NCBI GenBank assembly: GCA_038888615.1
Contig: JAWAID010000002.1
Location: forward strand, 399,594 to 463,593
Reading direction: 5' to 3'
From: Candidatus Korarchaeum sp.
GTDB taxonomy: Archaea; Korarchaeota; Korarchaeia; Korarchaeales; Korarchaeaceae
Length of the DNA stretch: 64,000 nt
In this document: in pieces, positions 34,750-43,423 of the stretch
Numbering within the stretch: the first letter of the stretch is position 1
Layout: each line of letters opens with the position of its first letter
Made by a program: the position numbers and the translations under genes
The notes under the pieces: generated by a model
Seen by the model: the letters and a program-made list of their open reading frames with translations, nothing else
Database searches by the model: none
What the model was told of the DNA's origin: nothing

Positions 34750-36125
34750 GATCTCCCCCTGCTCCAGGAGTAGAGCAAGTAACCTACCGCTATCACGATC
34801 GCGGTTCCCCCTATCAGCTCGGCTTCGTAAAGCAAGACGTTCTCTATCTCCTCAGGGGGCATGAAGAAGAACAGGCAAGCTATCGCTATGAAGAGCTCCC
34901 CCAGCAAGGCGGATAGCCAAGCTAGCGGCTTACCTCCGGGCAGCTTGTAGGGCCTCTGAACCTCCGGCCTGGAGTAGCGTAGCTTCAGGAAGGCGGGGAA
35001 GAGCAGTAGATAAGGAAGGAGGAATATCAAGCTTGATAGGGCGAAGAGCGTCCAGAATATGCTGGCTACGGTCTCAGCGGGTATCGCGTTCCCTATCAGC
35101 AGTACGGTGCTTATAGCACCCGTTAGGTAGTAAGCGTAGTCCGGGGAGAGGTACTTGCTGTGCAAGTGGCCCAAGGCCTTAGGCAGTAGCCCCTCAGCGG
35201 CCGTGGAAGCGAGCACCCTGTTTGCTCCCAGCGTCCACGTGACCATGTTCGCGAGGAACGTGTAGAGTATCAGAACACCGAATATGAGTATCAGAGCCTG
35301 TCCTGCGGGCCCAAGCGTGTTAGCTACCTCTATAACGGAGTCTATTATGCCCGTCACGATGCTCAACTTCTCCAGGGGGAGTATGGCGAGTAAGCCGAAC
35401 GTACCTATCACGTAAAGGAGGAATATAGCAGCTCCAGCGAATATTATAGCTCTGGGGACGTCCCTCTTGGGATCCACCATCTCCTCGCTAGCTGAGCTCG
35501 CTAACTCGAAACCCATGTAGTTGTAGACGACGACGGGTAGGTAAGCTAGGGCTACGCTCCAGGAGGGCAGTAAGTCTGAGGGTGTGAAGGGATTAGCGAA
35601 GCCCCTGCTGATCGTCCAGTAGGCCCCCAGCGCCCCTATGCCGAGCAGGACCACGGCCTTAACGACAGCCCCTACGTTCGGGATCCACTTCGACTTACCC
35701 AGCTCCAGTATGCCAGCGGCTACTGTGATCCAGGTCATCACTATAGCTATGGCCGTCTGGCCCCACACGTCCAGCTCGGGAGCGAATACCTTAGCCAATG
35801 TGCCACTGAAGAGAACGTAGACCGAGGGCATCCATATGGCTACGTTAACCCAATAGAGCCAGGATGTCATAACAGCCCACTTCTCACCGAAGGCTTCCTT
35901 AACCCATACGTAAATTCCCCCTTCACTCGGCCAGGCTGAGCCTAACTCGGCCGTGATGAGACCGTAGGGGATGAAGAAGAGGAAGAGGGTGAGGAACCAC
36001 CAGAAGAAGGTCTGCATGCCTATGGCCGCCGAGGAAGCTACAGTATCCAGAACCACTATAGCGCAGACGTTGAACAGGAACAGGTCCCAGTACCTCAGTA
36101 CCCTCCTGAACCTGACCTCCTGCAT
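34746..36125 (-). CDS. APC-family amino-acid permease of the arginine operon
   Basis: About 459 residues and 12 helices. ELGSAWPSEGGIYVWVKEAFGEKWAVMTSWLYWVNVAIWMPSVYVLFSG is the APC helix 2-3 signature. By position between transcarbamylase and deiminase it plays the role of the ArcD arginine/ornithine exchanger, though ArcD itself is a different APC branch (inference). ATG 36125 chosen because GGTGGGGG, which follows the upstream stop by 1 nt, serves as ribosome site. Confidence 0.87.
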   Translation of the reverse strand: MQEVRFRRVLRYWDLFLFNVCAIVVLDTVASSAAIGMQTFFWWFLTLFLFFIPYGLITAELGSAWPSEGGIYVWVKEAFGEKWAVMTSWLYWVNVAIWMPSVYVLFSGTLAKVFAPELDVWGQTAIAIVMTWITVAAGILELGKSKWIPNVGAVVKAVVLLGIGALGAYWTISRGFANPFTPSDLLPSWSVALAYLPVVVYNYMGFELASSASEEMVDPKRDVPRAIIFAGAAIFLLYVIGTFGLLAILPLEKLSIVTGIIDSVIEVANTLGPAGQALILIFGVLILYTFLANMVTWTLGANRVLASTAAEGLLPKALGHLHSKYLSPDYAYYLTGAISTVLLIGNAIPAETVASIFWTLFALSSLIFLLPYLLLFPAFLKLRYSRPEVQRPYKLPGGKPLAWLSALLGELFIAIACLFFFMPPEEIENVLLYEAELIGGTAIVIAVGYLLYSWSRGRS

Positions 36126-36134
36126 GACCCCCAC

Positions 36135-37073
36135 CTAGCCCATGAGCAACACCAGTATGGCCTTCTCAACGTGCAACCTGTTCTCAGCCTGATCCCAGAC
36201 TATGCTCCAAGGGCCGTCCATCACCTCATCTGTCACTTCCATTCCCCTTCCGGCTGGGAGGCAGTGCATGAACACCGCGTTCTTAGCGGCCTTCCTCATG
36301 AGGTTAGCGTTGACTTGATAGGGTTGGAAGGCCACTTTCCTCTCTTCAGCCTCATGCTCCTGCCCGACCCACCACCACAGATCCGTGTAGACGACGTTAG
36401 CGTCCTTTATCGCTTTGTCTATATCCTCGGTTATCTCTACGTTCGCCCCCGTCTCAGCCACGTTCTCCTCGACCATCCTCATCACCCTCTCCTTCGGCCA
36501 GTACTTCCTGGGGCCGCAGAAGGTGAAGTTCATCCCGAGCCTGGAGGTTAGTACGAGAAGGGAGTTGGCCACGTTGGTAGCGTCCCCGAAGAAGCTCACC
36601 TTTATCCTCTTAAGGTCTCCGAACTTCTCCCACATCGTGTATACGTCAGTTAAAGCTTGAACGGGGTGGAACCAGTCCGTGAGACCGTTTATCACCGGTA
36701 TGCTGGCGTGCTTAGCCAGCTCCTCCAGGGTCTCGTGCTTGAACAGCCTAGCCATTATGCCATCTAGGTACCTGCTCAGGACCCTAGCTGTATCAGCTAT
36801 GGTCTCCCTCACCCCCAGGTGCAGCTCTCCAGGCCTTAGGTACAATGCGTGACCTCCTAACTGGCTCATGGCTACCTCAAAGGACACCCTGGTCCTCGTA
36901 GATGGTTCCTCGAATATCATGCCCAAGTTCTTGCCCTCGAGGAGCCTAGGTCTCTCACCTCTGTAGTAAGCGTGCTTAATCTCCTTGGTCGTCTCGAAGA
37001 TGAGCCAGATCTCATCGCGGCTCAGGTCCTGGCAGGTGAGTAGGTCCCTTCCGAAGAGACTGCTCCTAGGCAT
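36135..37073 (-). CDS. argF: Ornithine-type carbamoyltransferase with altered ornithine loop
   Basis: 312 residues. The carbamoyl-phosphate site is S58-T-R-T-R62, with HPVQ at 136-139 and HCLP at 270-273, all intact. The second-domain loop that normally reads DVWxSMGQE and binds ornithine reads D231-LWWWVGQEHEAEER here, so the SMG motif is lost. The family is clear and the overall sequence resembles archaeal ornithine transcarbamylases. Putrescine carbamoyltransferase also lacks SMG, so the amine acceptor is open. In this operon the reaction would run toward carbamoyl phosphate from citrulline. ATG 37073, leaderless behind a TATA box; an upstream in-frame start at 37121 is unlikely. Confidence 0.85.
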   Translation of the reverse strand: MPRSSLFGRDLLTCQDLSRDEIWLIFETTKEIKHAYYRGERPRLLEGKNLGMIFEEPSTRTRVSFEVAMSQLGGHALYLRPGELHLGVRETIADTARVLSRYLDGIMARLFKHETLEELAKHASIPVINGLTDWFHPVQALTDVYTMWEKFGDLKRIKVSFFGDATNVANSLLVLTSRLGMNFTFCGPRKYWPKERVMRMVEENVAETGANVEITEDIDKAIKDANVVYTDLWWWVGQEHEAEERKVAFQPYQVNANLMRKAAKNAVFMHCLPAGRGMEVTDEVMDGPWSIVWDQAENRLHVEKAILVLLMG

Positions 37074-37094
37074 AAGGAGGGACCGGTTTATGTA

Positions 37095-37104
37095 AGATAA
37101 AAAG
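37095..37104 (-). promoter_or_regulatory. TATA box of the arginine deiminase operon
   Basis: CTTTTTATCT on the minus strand, centred 26 nt before ATG 37073. Confidence 0.6.
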
Positions 37105-37121
37105 TTTTCGTCATATTTCAT

Positions 37122-37417
37122 AAGCTCTCCGATGCAATTTTGTAATTAATCTAAATTTTTGTGATGACGAATGCCTCATCCCGATCTCGGGTTTAAACCC
37201 GTAAATATATTTCTGTTATTATGTATTATTGTATTTATAACTAACCTATGGCTCATGAATATGGTTATTTTTTATAGATAAATTTTTTATGGATAATTCC
37301 AATAAAATCGTTTTAATTTATCCATTTCGTCGATTAACTTAGAATATTCCCTCGGGGATCAACTTTATAAGTAATTGGGCAGCAGGCACCTCAACCCTCT
37401 CGAGCGGAGGGATCGTT
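37122..37417. promoter_or_regulatory. A/T-rich divergent regulatory region
   Basis: Markedly A/T-rich (37140-37340) between the arginine operon and the Nramp-like gene. The plus-strand TATA box ACTTTATAAG lies at 37362-37371. In the predicted leader CCCTC (37395-37399) and GAGGG (37407-37411) form a hairpin that covers the ribosome site GGAGGG of the gene at 37418. Confidence 0.55.
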
Positions 37418-38872
37418 ATGGGTGAAAGGAGCATGTTACCCGAGGAAGTCGTGGAGAAGATCCCGACTCCGGAGGAGGTCTTCAAGGTCCCCAAACTGAC
37501 CTGGGGAAAGAAGGTCACAGCGCTTTGGGGATCCGCGTTAATAGCGCTAGGCACATCGATAGGCAGCGGTGAGTTCCTACTTGGACCTACTATGGCTATA
37601 AAAGTTGGATTGGGTCTCTTCTGGCTCATATGGATAGGATCCATCCTCCAAACGCTCTACATCTACAGCTTCACTAAGTTCGCGATCGCCACGGGAGAGA
37701 CTCCTATAACGACTTTCTTCAGGATAGGGGTCTGGGCTGCAGTTCTAGGGGCGATAGGTGTGTTCTTGAGCTTCGTATGGGGAGGATGGGCGATGAGCAG
37801 TGCGACGGCATTGGTAGGAGGGTTCCTGGGGAAGATGCCGGGAGCCGCGGAGAAACCCCTAGTCGTAGCTGCCGGAGTGACCTTACTGGTCCTGACGTTC
37901 GTGATCCTCTCGCTAGGCAGGAGGGTCGCTAGGACCCTGGAGATATTCAACTGGTTCGACTTAGGGGTACTGTTCACCTCATTCATAGTGCTTGCGATAA
38001 TATTAGTGCCCCCTGAGGTCTGGGGGGAGGCCGCGGTGTACTTCGTCTCAGTGGGTTACATACCTCCTGGGGTAGATCCCACCGTGTTCGGAGGCTGGTG
38101 GGGTTACATAGGGTTCGCCACAGGGATCAACTACATACTGGTCAATTACTTCAAGGATAAAGGGTATGGGATGGGCGCTCTCACCGGTTACATCTCCGCC
38201 TTGGTCGGTGGGAAGAAGATAGAGGTCTCTCCCTTCGGGAAGATATTCAAGTTCACACCGGAGAACTTGAGCACCTACAGGAGGTGGTGCAAGCTCGCCT
38301 TGGAGGAGCTCTTCATAATCTTCTGCGTGGGGGCGATAGTTGGTATGGCGATACCCATGGTACTGGCTTACGCTCTAGCTTACGGCTGGAAGATGGAGTA
38401 CACCTGGAACGTTCCCCTATGGCTAGCCGTCGCTCTCAACAAGCTTTGGGGGGTCCCTGGATACTGGTGGGGCGTCATCGTCGCCGTTCTAGTCCTATTC
38501 AAGACCCAGATGGGTGTAGCTGACTCCATAGTTAGGGCTTTCTGTGACACCTTCTGGAAGATGGAAGGCGTGAGGAAGGCCCTGAGGAACGATATAAGGA
38601 TACTTTACTACCTGACCCTCGCCATAATACTCGGTTGGGCCTCCGTCGCTATGTTCGCGACCGCCCCCGTATGGTTGATCGTGATCGCGTCCAACATGGC
38701 TAACTTCGGAGCGATATTCGGAGTTCCCTTCCTGCTATACATCAACAGTAAGTTGCCGAAGGAACTCAAGCTCCACTGGGTGTTAGTGCTAGCTAACGTG
38801 ATATTCTTCGTGCTTTGCACAGCGATATTCATAATCTCGATATCCAACGCGCTGGGCTTCAAGATAGTATAA
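37418..38872 (+). CDS. Nramp-related membrane transporter
   Basis: 484 residues, about 11-12 hydrophobic segments, LeuT-type fold. The first helix, ALIALGTSIGSGEFLLGPTMAIKVGLGLFWLIWIG, and the later FKTQMGVADSIVRAFCDTFW segment resemble the broad Nramp superfamily of archaeal carriers. The metal-binding DPGN of helix 1 and the MPH of helix 6 seen in true Mn2+/Fe2+ Nramps are absent, so the substrate may not be a metal. ATG with a GGAGGG ribosome site. Ends against an oligo-T stretch shared with the convergent LutB-like gene. Confidence 0.7.
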   Translation: MGERSMLPEEVVEKIPTPEEVFKVPKLTWGKKVTALWGSALIALGTSIGSGEFLLGPTMAIKVGLGLFWLIWIGSILQTLYIYSFTKFAIATGETPITTFFRIGVWAAVLGAIGVFLSFVWGGWAMSSATALVGGFLGKMPGAAEKPLVVAAGVTLLVLTFVILSLGRRVARTLEIFNWFDLGVLFTSFIVLAIILVPPEVWGEAAVYFVSVGYIPPGVDPTVFGGWWGYIGFATGINYILVNYFKDKGYGMGALTGYISALVGGKKIEVSPFGKIFKFTPENLSTYRRWCKLALEELFIIFCVGAIVGMAIPMVLAYALAYGWKMEYTWNVPLWLAVALNKLWGVPGYWWGVIVAVLVLFKTQMGVADSIVRAFCDTFWKMEGVRKALRNDIRILYYLTLAIILGWASVAMFATAPVWLIVIASNMANFGAIFGVPFLLYINSKLPKELKLHWVLVLANVIFFVLCTAIFIISISNALGFKIV

Positions 38873-38908
38873 AAAGAAATTCCAATTCGTTTTTCTTTTT
38901 AAGATTAA
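38871..38908. terminator. Bidirectional oligo-T/oligo-A terminator
   Basis: TTTTTCTTTTT for the plus-strand Nramp-like gene, and an A-rich stretch on the same strand (AAAAAGAAA) that reads oligo-T for the convergent LutB-like gene. Confidence 0.5.
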
Positions 38909-40111
38909 TTATTTCCTCACGGCCTTCACGTAGCTCCTCTTCAAATAGTTGGCTATCTTGATGAAGTCTATCTTCTCGGGGCAGACCTCCTTGCAAGCGC
39001 CGTCCAGCAGACAGAACATGGAGAGGGAGGCAGCTTTTTCGATCCCCTCGGTTATCGCTGTCCAAGCCATTCCCAGGGGACCTCCGTAAACGTTCCCTCC
39101 CCAGACGTTACCTGAGACGTTCCATAGAGGGCATACAAACTCGCATCTCCCGCATTTTATACAGAAGAGTTGTTCCCTCAGTGCGCTATCCTTAAGGGCT
39201 TCCCTTCTTCCTCCATCGTACAAGATGACGTGTAGCTCCTTTGGACCGTGGACCCCATATACCCTGTGGTACTCTATGTCGGCGGTGCTGCTGGGTCCAG
39301 CTACCAGGTAGAGGTAAGCCGGAGGGAAGAGACCCGCGTAACCGGATTGTACCAGGACCTGAATGAACGCATCAGTTATGTTCGGCATTATCTTCTCTAT
39401 GCTCACGATCGCTATGTGAACTGGCGGTAGCGTCGTGGCTAGGGATATGTTGCCCTCGTTGAAGACGAGGAATAACGCTCCAGTATCAGCGGCTATGGAG
39501 TTAGCACCGCTTATCCCGACATCCGCAGCTATGAACTTATCCCTGAGGAACTCCCTCACCTTAGATACTATCTCCTCATGGGTCATTTCACCTCTAACAT
39601 CTAAACCGGCTCTCCTAAGCACCTCAGCGGCTTTCTCCTTAGTTAAGTGTATCGCGGGCACTATCACGTGCATCGGCTTATCCCCAGCTACCTGTATTAT
39701 CAGCTCACCCAGATCAGTTTCGTAAACCTCGTGGCCTCTCTCAACCAGGTGCTCCCTCAACATTATCTCCTCGGTCACCATGGACTTAGCCTTCACGATG
39801 ACCTTCCTCCCCTCTCCCAGTATCTCATCCACCAGCCCGATCGCCTCCTCCTTGGTGGAGGCGAAGTAGGCCTTCGCCTTGGCCCTCTCAGTGAGGGACC
39901 TCATGGTCTCCTCTATGTAGTGATCCATGTTGTTCAGCACCTCCTCCTTCCTCTTCCTCACGTAATCGGCGAGCTCCGTCAGGTAGGGCCACGTGGTCAG
40001 GGCCCCGGTCACAGCTGGTACGGATGTGCTAACCCCCCTCCTCAACCCCTCCCTCATGTCGGGGTCGTTCATCGCCCTCATCATCCTCTCCAGGATCTCC
40101 TCCGCCCTCAT
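38909..40111 (-). CDS. LutB/LldF-like iron-sulfur protein (LUD domain plus 4Fe-4S)
   Basis: 400 residues. The LUD domain (about 60-290; GISGANSIAADTGALFLVFNEGN is diagnostic) is followed by a ferredoxin-type pair: CIKCGRCEFVCP and CLLDGACKEVCP. This matches LutB/LldF of L-lactate oxidation complexes. Works with the CCG protein encoded just upstream, with an ATGA start/stop overlap and a GGGGGTGGGG ribosome site. Lactate is the likely but unproven substrate; related complexes serve other 2-hydroxy acids. No LutC-like or flavin dehydrogenase gene is adjacent. Confidence 0.87.
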   Translation of the reverse strand: MRAEEILERMMRAMNDPDMREGLRRGVSTSVPAVTGALTTWPYLTELADYVRKRKEEVLNNMDHYIEETMRSLTERAKAKAYFASTKEEAIGLVDEILGEGRKVIVKAKSMVTEEIMLREHLVERGHEVYETDLGELIIQVAGDKPMHVIVPAIHLTKEKAAEVLRRAGLDVRGEMTHEEIVSKVREFLRDKFIAADVGISGANSIAADTGALFLVFNEGNISLATTLPPVHIAIVSIEKIMPNITDAFIQVLVQSGYAGLFPPAYLYLVAGPSSTADIEYHRVYGVHGPKELHVILYDGGRREALKDSALREQLFCIKCGRCEFVCPLWNVSGNVWGGNVYGGPLGMAWTAITEGIEKAASLSMFCLLDGACKEVCPEKIDFIKIANYLKRSYVKAVRK

Positions 40112-41064
40112 AACCCCACCCCCTCAGCTAGGCAGCTGGATAGATCCCTCAACCTGACGCCCTCAGGCCTCACCCTCAGGAACGAGGAGTGGCATATCGG
40201 GCACATCGTGAGCACCTCGCTCCCGTGCCTCGCTAGCTCCTCCATCCTGAGGGAAGCTATTCCCTTGGAGAGCCCCGGGGAGAGCGACTCCACGGGACCT
40301 CCACAGCAGAAGGTCATGTTGCGGCACCTCTCCGGCTCCTTGACCTCCACCCCTACGGACTCCAGGAGCCCCCTGGGCTGCTCGACTATCCCCTCGTACC
40401 TGGCGTAGAGGCAGGGGTCGTGTATGGTCACCTCCCTCCCCAGCCTCCTCCCGACGAGGCCCCTCTCAGCCAGTACCTCCAGGTAGCTCCTTACTTCCAG
40501 ATCGTAACCGTCCAAGAACTTCGGGTACACTTCCCTCATCACGTGAGTCGTGTGAGGGTCTATCGTTATCAGGCTCCTGACCCCCCTCTCCCTCAACCTC
40601 CCGTGAACCCTCTTGGCATGCAGCTCAAAATCCTCCTCGAGACCAAGGTCGTAGAGTAGAGCGCCGGAGTACATATCGTCCTCGTAAACATAGCCGAAGG
40701 ATACGCCAGATCTCATAAGGAGCATAGCTATGTTCCTTATGACCCCGTTTTGCTCCTCAACCCTCTCCCTCGGAGGACTCGCTATCTTCGTGACGTCCAC
40801 CACCTTACCAGCTATCCTCCCCAATCTGATCGCTAGGGTAGCCACGCTGCTCCTCTCCAATCCCTCCAGGTAGCTCACCAGCGAATCTATGTGAGGGGTG
40901 AGCTGGTACAGGAGGCCCGTGAATAGCACCTCATCCCCACCCCGGGGGATGCCGAGACCGTCCGCCCACCTATAGGAATCCCCCTCAGGTAGGGGAACCG
41001 GGCAACCCCTCCTCCTGGTGTTATCGGCTATCATATCCAGGACTTCCCTCACCGGCAGAGGCAA
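40108..41064 (-). CDS. CCG-domain iron-sulfur oxidoreductase (LutA/LldE/HdrD-like)
   Basis: 318 residues. The C-terminal CCG module is visible as HDPCLYARY followed by NMTFCCGGPVE and a TMCPICHSSF motif. The N-terminal half may be a divergent first module, since only one full Cx(31-39)CCGx(35-36)CxxC set is clear. Such domains bind non-cubane Fe-S clusters and pass electrons to quinone, flavin or disulfide. Partner of the LUD protein that overlaps its 3' end. TTG start with a GAGGGGTGACG ribosome site. Confidence 0.83.
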   Translation of the reverse strand: MPLPVREVLDMIADNTRRRGCPVPLPEGDSYRWADGLGIPRGGDEVLFTGLLYQLTPHIDSLVSYLEGLERSSVATLAIRLGRIAGKVVDVTKIASPPRERVEEQNGVIRNIAMLLMRSGVSFGYVYEDDMYSGALLYDLGLEEDFELHAKRVHGRLRERGVRSLITIDPHTTHVMREVYPKFLDGYDLEVRSYLEVLAERGLVGRRLGREVTIHDPCLYARYEGIVEQPRGLLESVGVEVKEPERCRNMTFCCGGPVESLSPGLSKGIASLRMEELARHGSEVLTMCPICHSSFLRVRPEGVRLRDLSSCLAEGVGL

Positions 41065-41264
41065 GGATCGTCACCCCTCGGTGCGGGACTAAGGAATAAT
41101 ATAATATTTCCCTCCGGATGTATTCTCAAAATTTTTGATATATTTTTCCTATTTTATTAAATACTATTTCATTAAATACGTTTATTTAAGTAACGACATT
41201 CGGGAATTGATGGATCCCCATTTACCTATATACCCTCGCTATCGTTGTATAGATCCGCGAAGTG

Positions 41265-41274
41265 TTTTTATAAA
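41265..41274 (+). promoter_or_regulatory. TATA box of the 41295 gene
   Basis: TTTTTATAAA, centred 25 nt before ATG 41295, so a leaderless mRNA is likely. Confidence 0.6.
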
Positions 41275-41294
41275 ATTGGGCTCTCCCCGGTCCT

Positions 41295-42185
41295 ATGAAG
41301 AGGATCCTCCCCTTAATGCTGGTGACCATCGTACTCCTCTTCCAGCTCACGAGCTTCGCTCAGGCGATCTCAGCCGACATCTCACCTAGCTCGCTGTCGA
41401 CGAGACCTGGAAGTAGGGAGAGGTTCTCGCTGACCGTCAGGAACATGGGGAAGAGCGACATCGATGTCACCGGAATAAGGCTTAAGATAGCATCTAGGGA
41501 GCTCTTCGGGATACCCCTATCCCTCTATCTGGGAGAATACGCTTTTCCCTTCGATAAACCCGAGAGAGTGGTCGCTGGAGGTTCCAAGGTCATCGAGAGG
41601 ACCATAGAGATCCCCTTGATCCCCTTCACCGGTAAGTTCGAGGTCGAAGCGATTGTGGAGACGACCGGAGGGACAGCGAAGACCGAGCTCGAGATAGAAC
41701 TCCTTCACAGTTGGCTCTCCCTATCCTTCCTCCTGTTAGCTCTCCTGATCGTGCTCGGGGTGGTCTACGCAATACTCAAGCTGTCCTGGAGGAGGGTCTC
41801 GAGGAGGAAGATATACAAGGTGAGCGATCTACTGGCTGAGAGGGACAGGTACTACAGACTGATCAGGGAACTGGAGGGGAGAAAGGGTAGGATAGGCGAG
41901 AGGGAGTACAGCGAGCTCAGGGAGGAGTACACCTCGGGCCTCAGGAGGGTGCAATCCGCCTTGGAGGGAATGTTACCGAGCCTTCAGGAGAAGGTATCGA
42001 AGTTGGAGAGGGAGATGGAGGAGATAGAAGGCGAGATAAGGAAGATAAGAGCTAGGATGGAGGTGAAAGAGGTTAAGAGGAGCGAAGCCGAGTCCCAGAT
42101 AAGGAGGAGGGAGATCGCGCTTGAAGACAGGAGGAAGAGGATAAGGGAGCTGAGGGAACTGATGGACAGGATAAGAGGTACCTAA
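41295..42185 (+). CDS. Exported beta-sandwich protein with membrane anchor and cytoplasmic coiled coil
   Basis: 296 residues. A signal peptide (1-25, ILPLMLVTIVLLFQLTSFAQA) is followed by an extracytoplasmic Ig-like domain of the NPCBM/CARDB sort (SPSSLSTRPGSRERFSLTVRNMGKSDIDVTGIRLK). One transmembrane helix (about 137-158, LSLSFLLLALLIVLGVVYAILKL) leads to a charged coiled coil to the C-terminus (EREMEEIEGEIRKIRARMEVKEV). It could sense an external ligand or tether a cytoplasmic complex to the envelope. No recognised family for the whole protein; standalone transcription unit. Confidence 0.7.
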   Translation: MKRILPLMLVTIVLLFQLTSFAQAISADISPSSLSTRPGSRERFSLTVRNMGKSDIDVTGIRLKIASRELFGIPLSLYLGEYAFPFDKPERVVAGGSKVIERTIEIPLIPFTGKFEVEAIVETTGGTAKTELEIELLHSWLSLSFLLLALLIVLGVVYAILKLSWRRVSRRKIYKVSDLLAERDRYYRLIRELEGRKGRIGEREYSELREEYTSGLRRVQSALEGMLPSLQEKVSKLEREMEEIEGEIRKIRARMEVKEVKRSEAESQIRRREIALEDRRKRIRELRELMDRIRGT

Positions 42186-42342
42186 TCCGACTCATAAAAG
42201 GAAGATCTGCTAGAGATTTCGATGAATTACGAGAACTAAAGAATCTTCAAATTCCAAAAACCCTCGGGTCCGTTGATATGAGCCGACTCCACCGAGTTTT
42301 TTGGATGTCCTTAACCTCGCGGCTTTCAGCGGTCACGCTTTT

Positions 42343-42376
42343 AAGTTAGGGGGGTAACTAAGTTAGGGGGGTAACT
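42343..42376 (+). repeat. 17-bp tandem duplication containing the ribosome site
   Basis: The unit AAGTTAGGGGGGTAACT occurs twice back to back (42343-42359 and 42360-42376), ending one base before the ATG of the ATPase gene. Each copy carries a G6 run that can pair with 16S rRNA. A CTTTTAAG element at 42338-42345 sits just upstream. Confidence 0.95.
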
Positions 42377-43423
42377 ATGGGATACTTCACGCCCGAGCCC
42401 AAGAGGAGGAGGGAGGACCTCTACGATATGGAAGCCGAACTATCAGCCCTTGACAATGGGTTGAAACGCGGGAAAATCGTAGTAGTATCTGGATTGAGGA
42501 GGTACGGGAAGACCTCGCTCATACTAACCTACCTCAATGAGAAGAGGATTGATCACGTCTACTTGGACTGTAGGTTGCTTCCTTCGGGCATGATACCCCT
42601 GGGATCCGTGATCGAGTTGCTGGAGGAGGAGCTGAGCAGGAAGGACTGGGCTCGGAGGATCCTGAGGGGGATCGAGGGCATCAGCATCGGGGAGCTCGGG
42701 GTGAGGTTCAAGGAGAGGAAGGAGGGCTCGCTGCTCAGTTTACTTCACGCCCTCGAGGGGAAGGTCATCGTCCTGGACGAGGCTCAGGAGCTGAGGAGAT
42801 CCGGCTACAGGTTCGACTCCCTCATAGCCTACGCTTACGATCACCTGGACCTCAGGTTCGTGATCTCGGGATCGATGGTGGGGCTCCTTCGCAGGTTCCT
42901 GAGGGTGAATGACCCCGAGGCACCCCTCTACGGTAGGGCCTTCGCTGAGGTGAGGCTTAGGAGGCTGAGCTACGGGGAATCGAGGGAGTTCCTAAAGGAG
43001 GGCTTCAGGCAGGAGGGGATCGAGGTACCGGAGGGTGTGATCGATGAGGCGATCAGGAGGTTCGACGGTATAATAGGCTGGCTAACTTACTTCGGGTTCG
43101 CCAAGCTGACCAGCGGGGAAGATCTCGATTCCATAAGCGAGAAGGCATCGAAGTTGGCTCTGAACGAGTTAGAGCACGCTCTGAAGGTCTACGGCGTGGG
43201 GAGGAGGAGGTACGAGGAGGTGCTGAGGGTAATAGCCTCACTGGGCGAAGCCAGGTGGTCTGAAGTGAGGAGGGGGGTGGAGGCGAGGCTCGGGAGGGTG
43301 CCCAGCAATACGCTAGCTAACATACTCAGGAATCTGGCGGACTCGGGATTCATAGAGAAGGAAGGTGATTCCTACAGGATCTCGGATCCCGTGCTCGAGC
43401 GAGGCATCAGGAGCTTCTGGTGA
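42377..43423 (+). CDS. Archaeal STAND-type ATPase (Arch_ATPase family)
   Basis: 348 residues. Walker A SGLRRYGKTSL (39-48), Walker B KVIVLDEAQEL, and the sensor region RFVISGSMVGLLRRFL are followed by YGRAFAEVRLRRLSYGESREFLKEGF, the usual mid-domain of the archaeal ATPase family. The C-terminus (about 265-348) is a winged helix (RYEEVLRVIASLGEARWSEVRRGVEARLG...LANILRNLADSGFIEKEGDSYRISDPVL). These ATPases are abundant in hyperthermophiles with unknown cellular roles, often varying between strains. Preceded by the duplicated ribosome site. Confidence 0.85.
   Translation: MGYFTPEPKRRREDLYDMEAELSALDNGLKRGKIVVVSGLRRYGKTSLILTYLNEKRIDHVYLDCRLLPSGMIPLGSVIELLEEELSRKDWARRILRGIEGISIGELGVRFKERKEGSLLSLLHALEGKVIVLDEAQELRRSGYRFDSLIAYAYDHLDLRFVISGSMVGLLRRFLRVNDPEAPLYGRAFAEVRLRRLSYGESREFLKEGFRQEGIEVPEGVIDEAIRRFDGIIGWLTYFGFAKLTSGEDLDSISEKASKLALNELEHALKVYGVGRRRYEEVLRVIASLGEARWSEVRRGVEARLGRVPSNTLANILRNLADSGFIEKEGDSYRISDPVLERGIRSFW

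Noticed and set aside
37160-37190. GTGATGA in A/T-rich DNA, possible C box
   Set aside because: No D box follows at guide-RNA spacing.
37418-38872. Calling the 484-residue carrier a Mn2+/Fe2+ Nramp
   Set aside because: The DPGN and MPH metal motifs are missing, so only superfamily membership is claimed.
39647-40408. 253-codon plus-strand frame over the LutA/LutB-like genes
   Set aside because: Antisense to two well-supported genes, with low-complexity composition.
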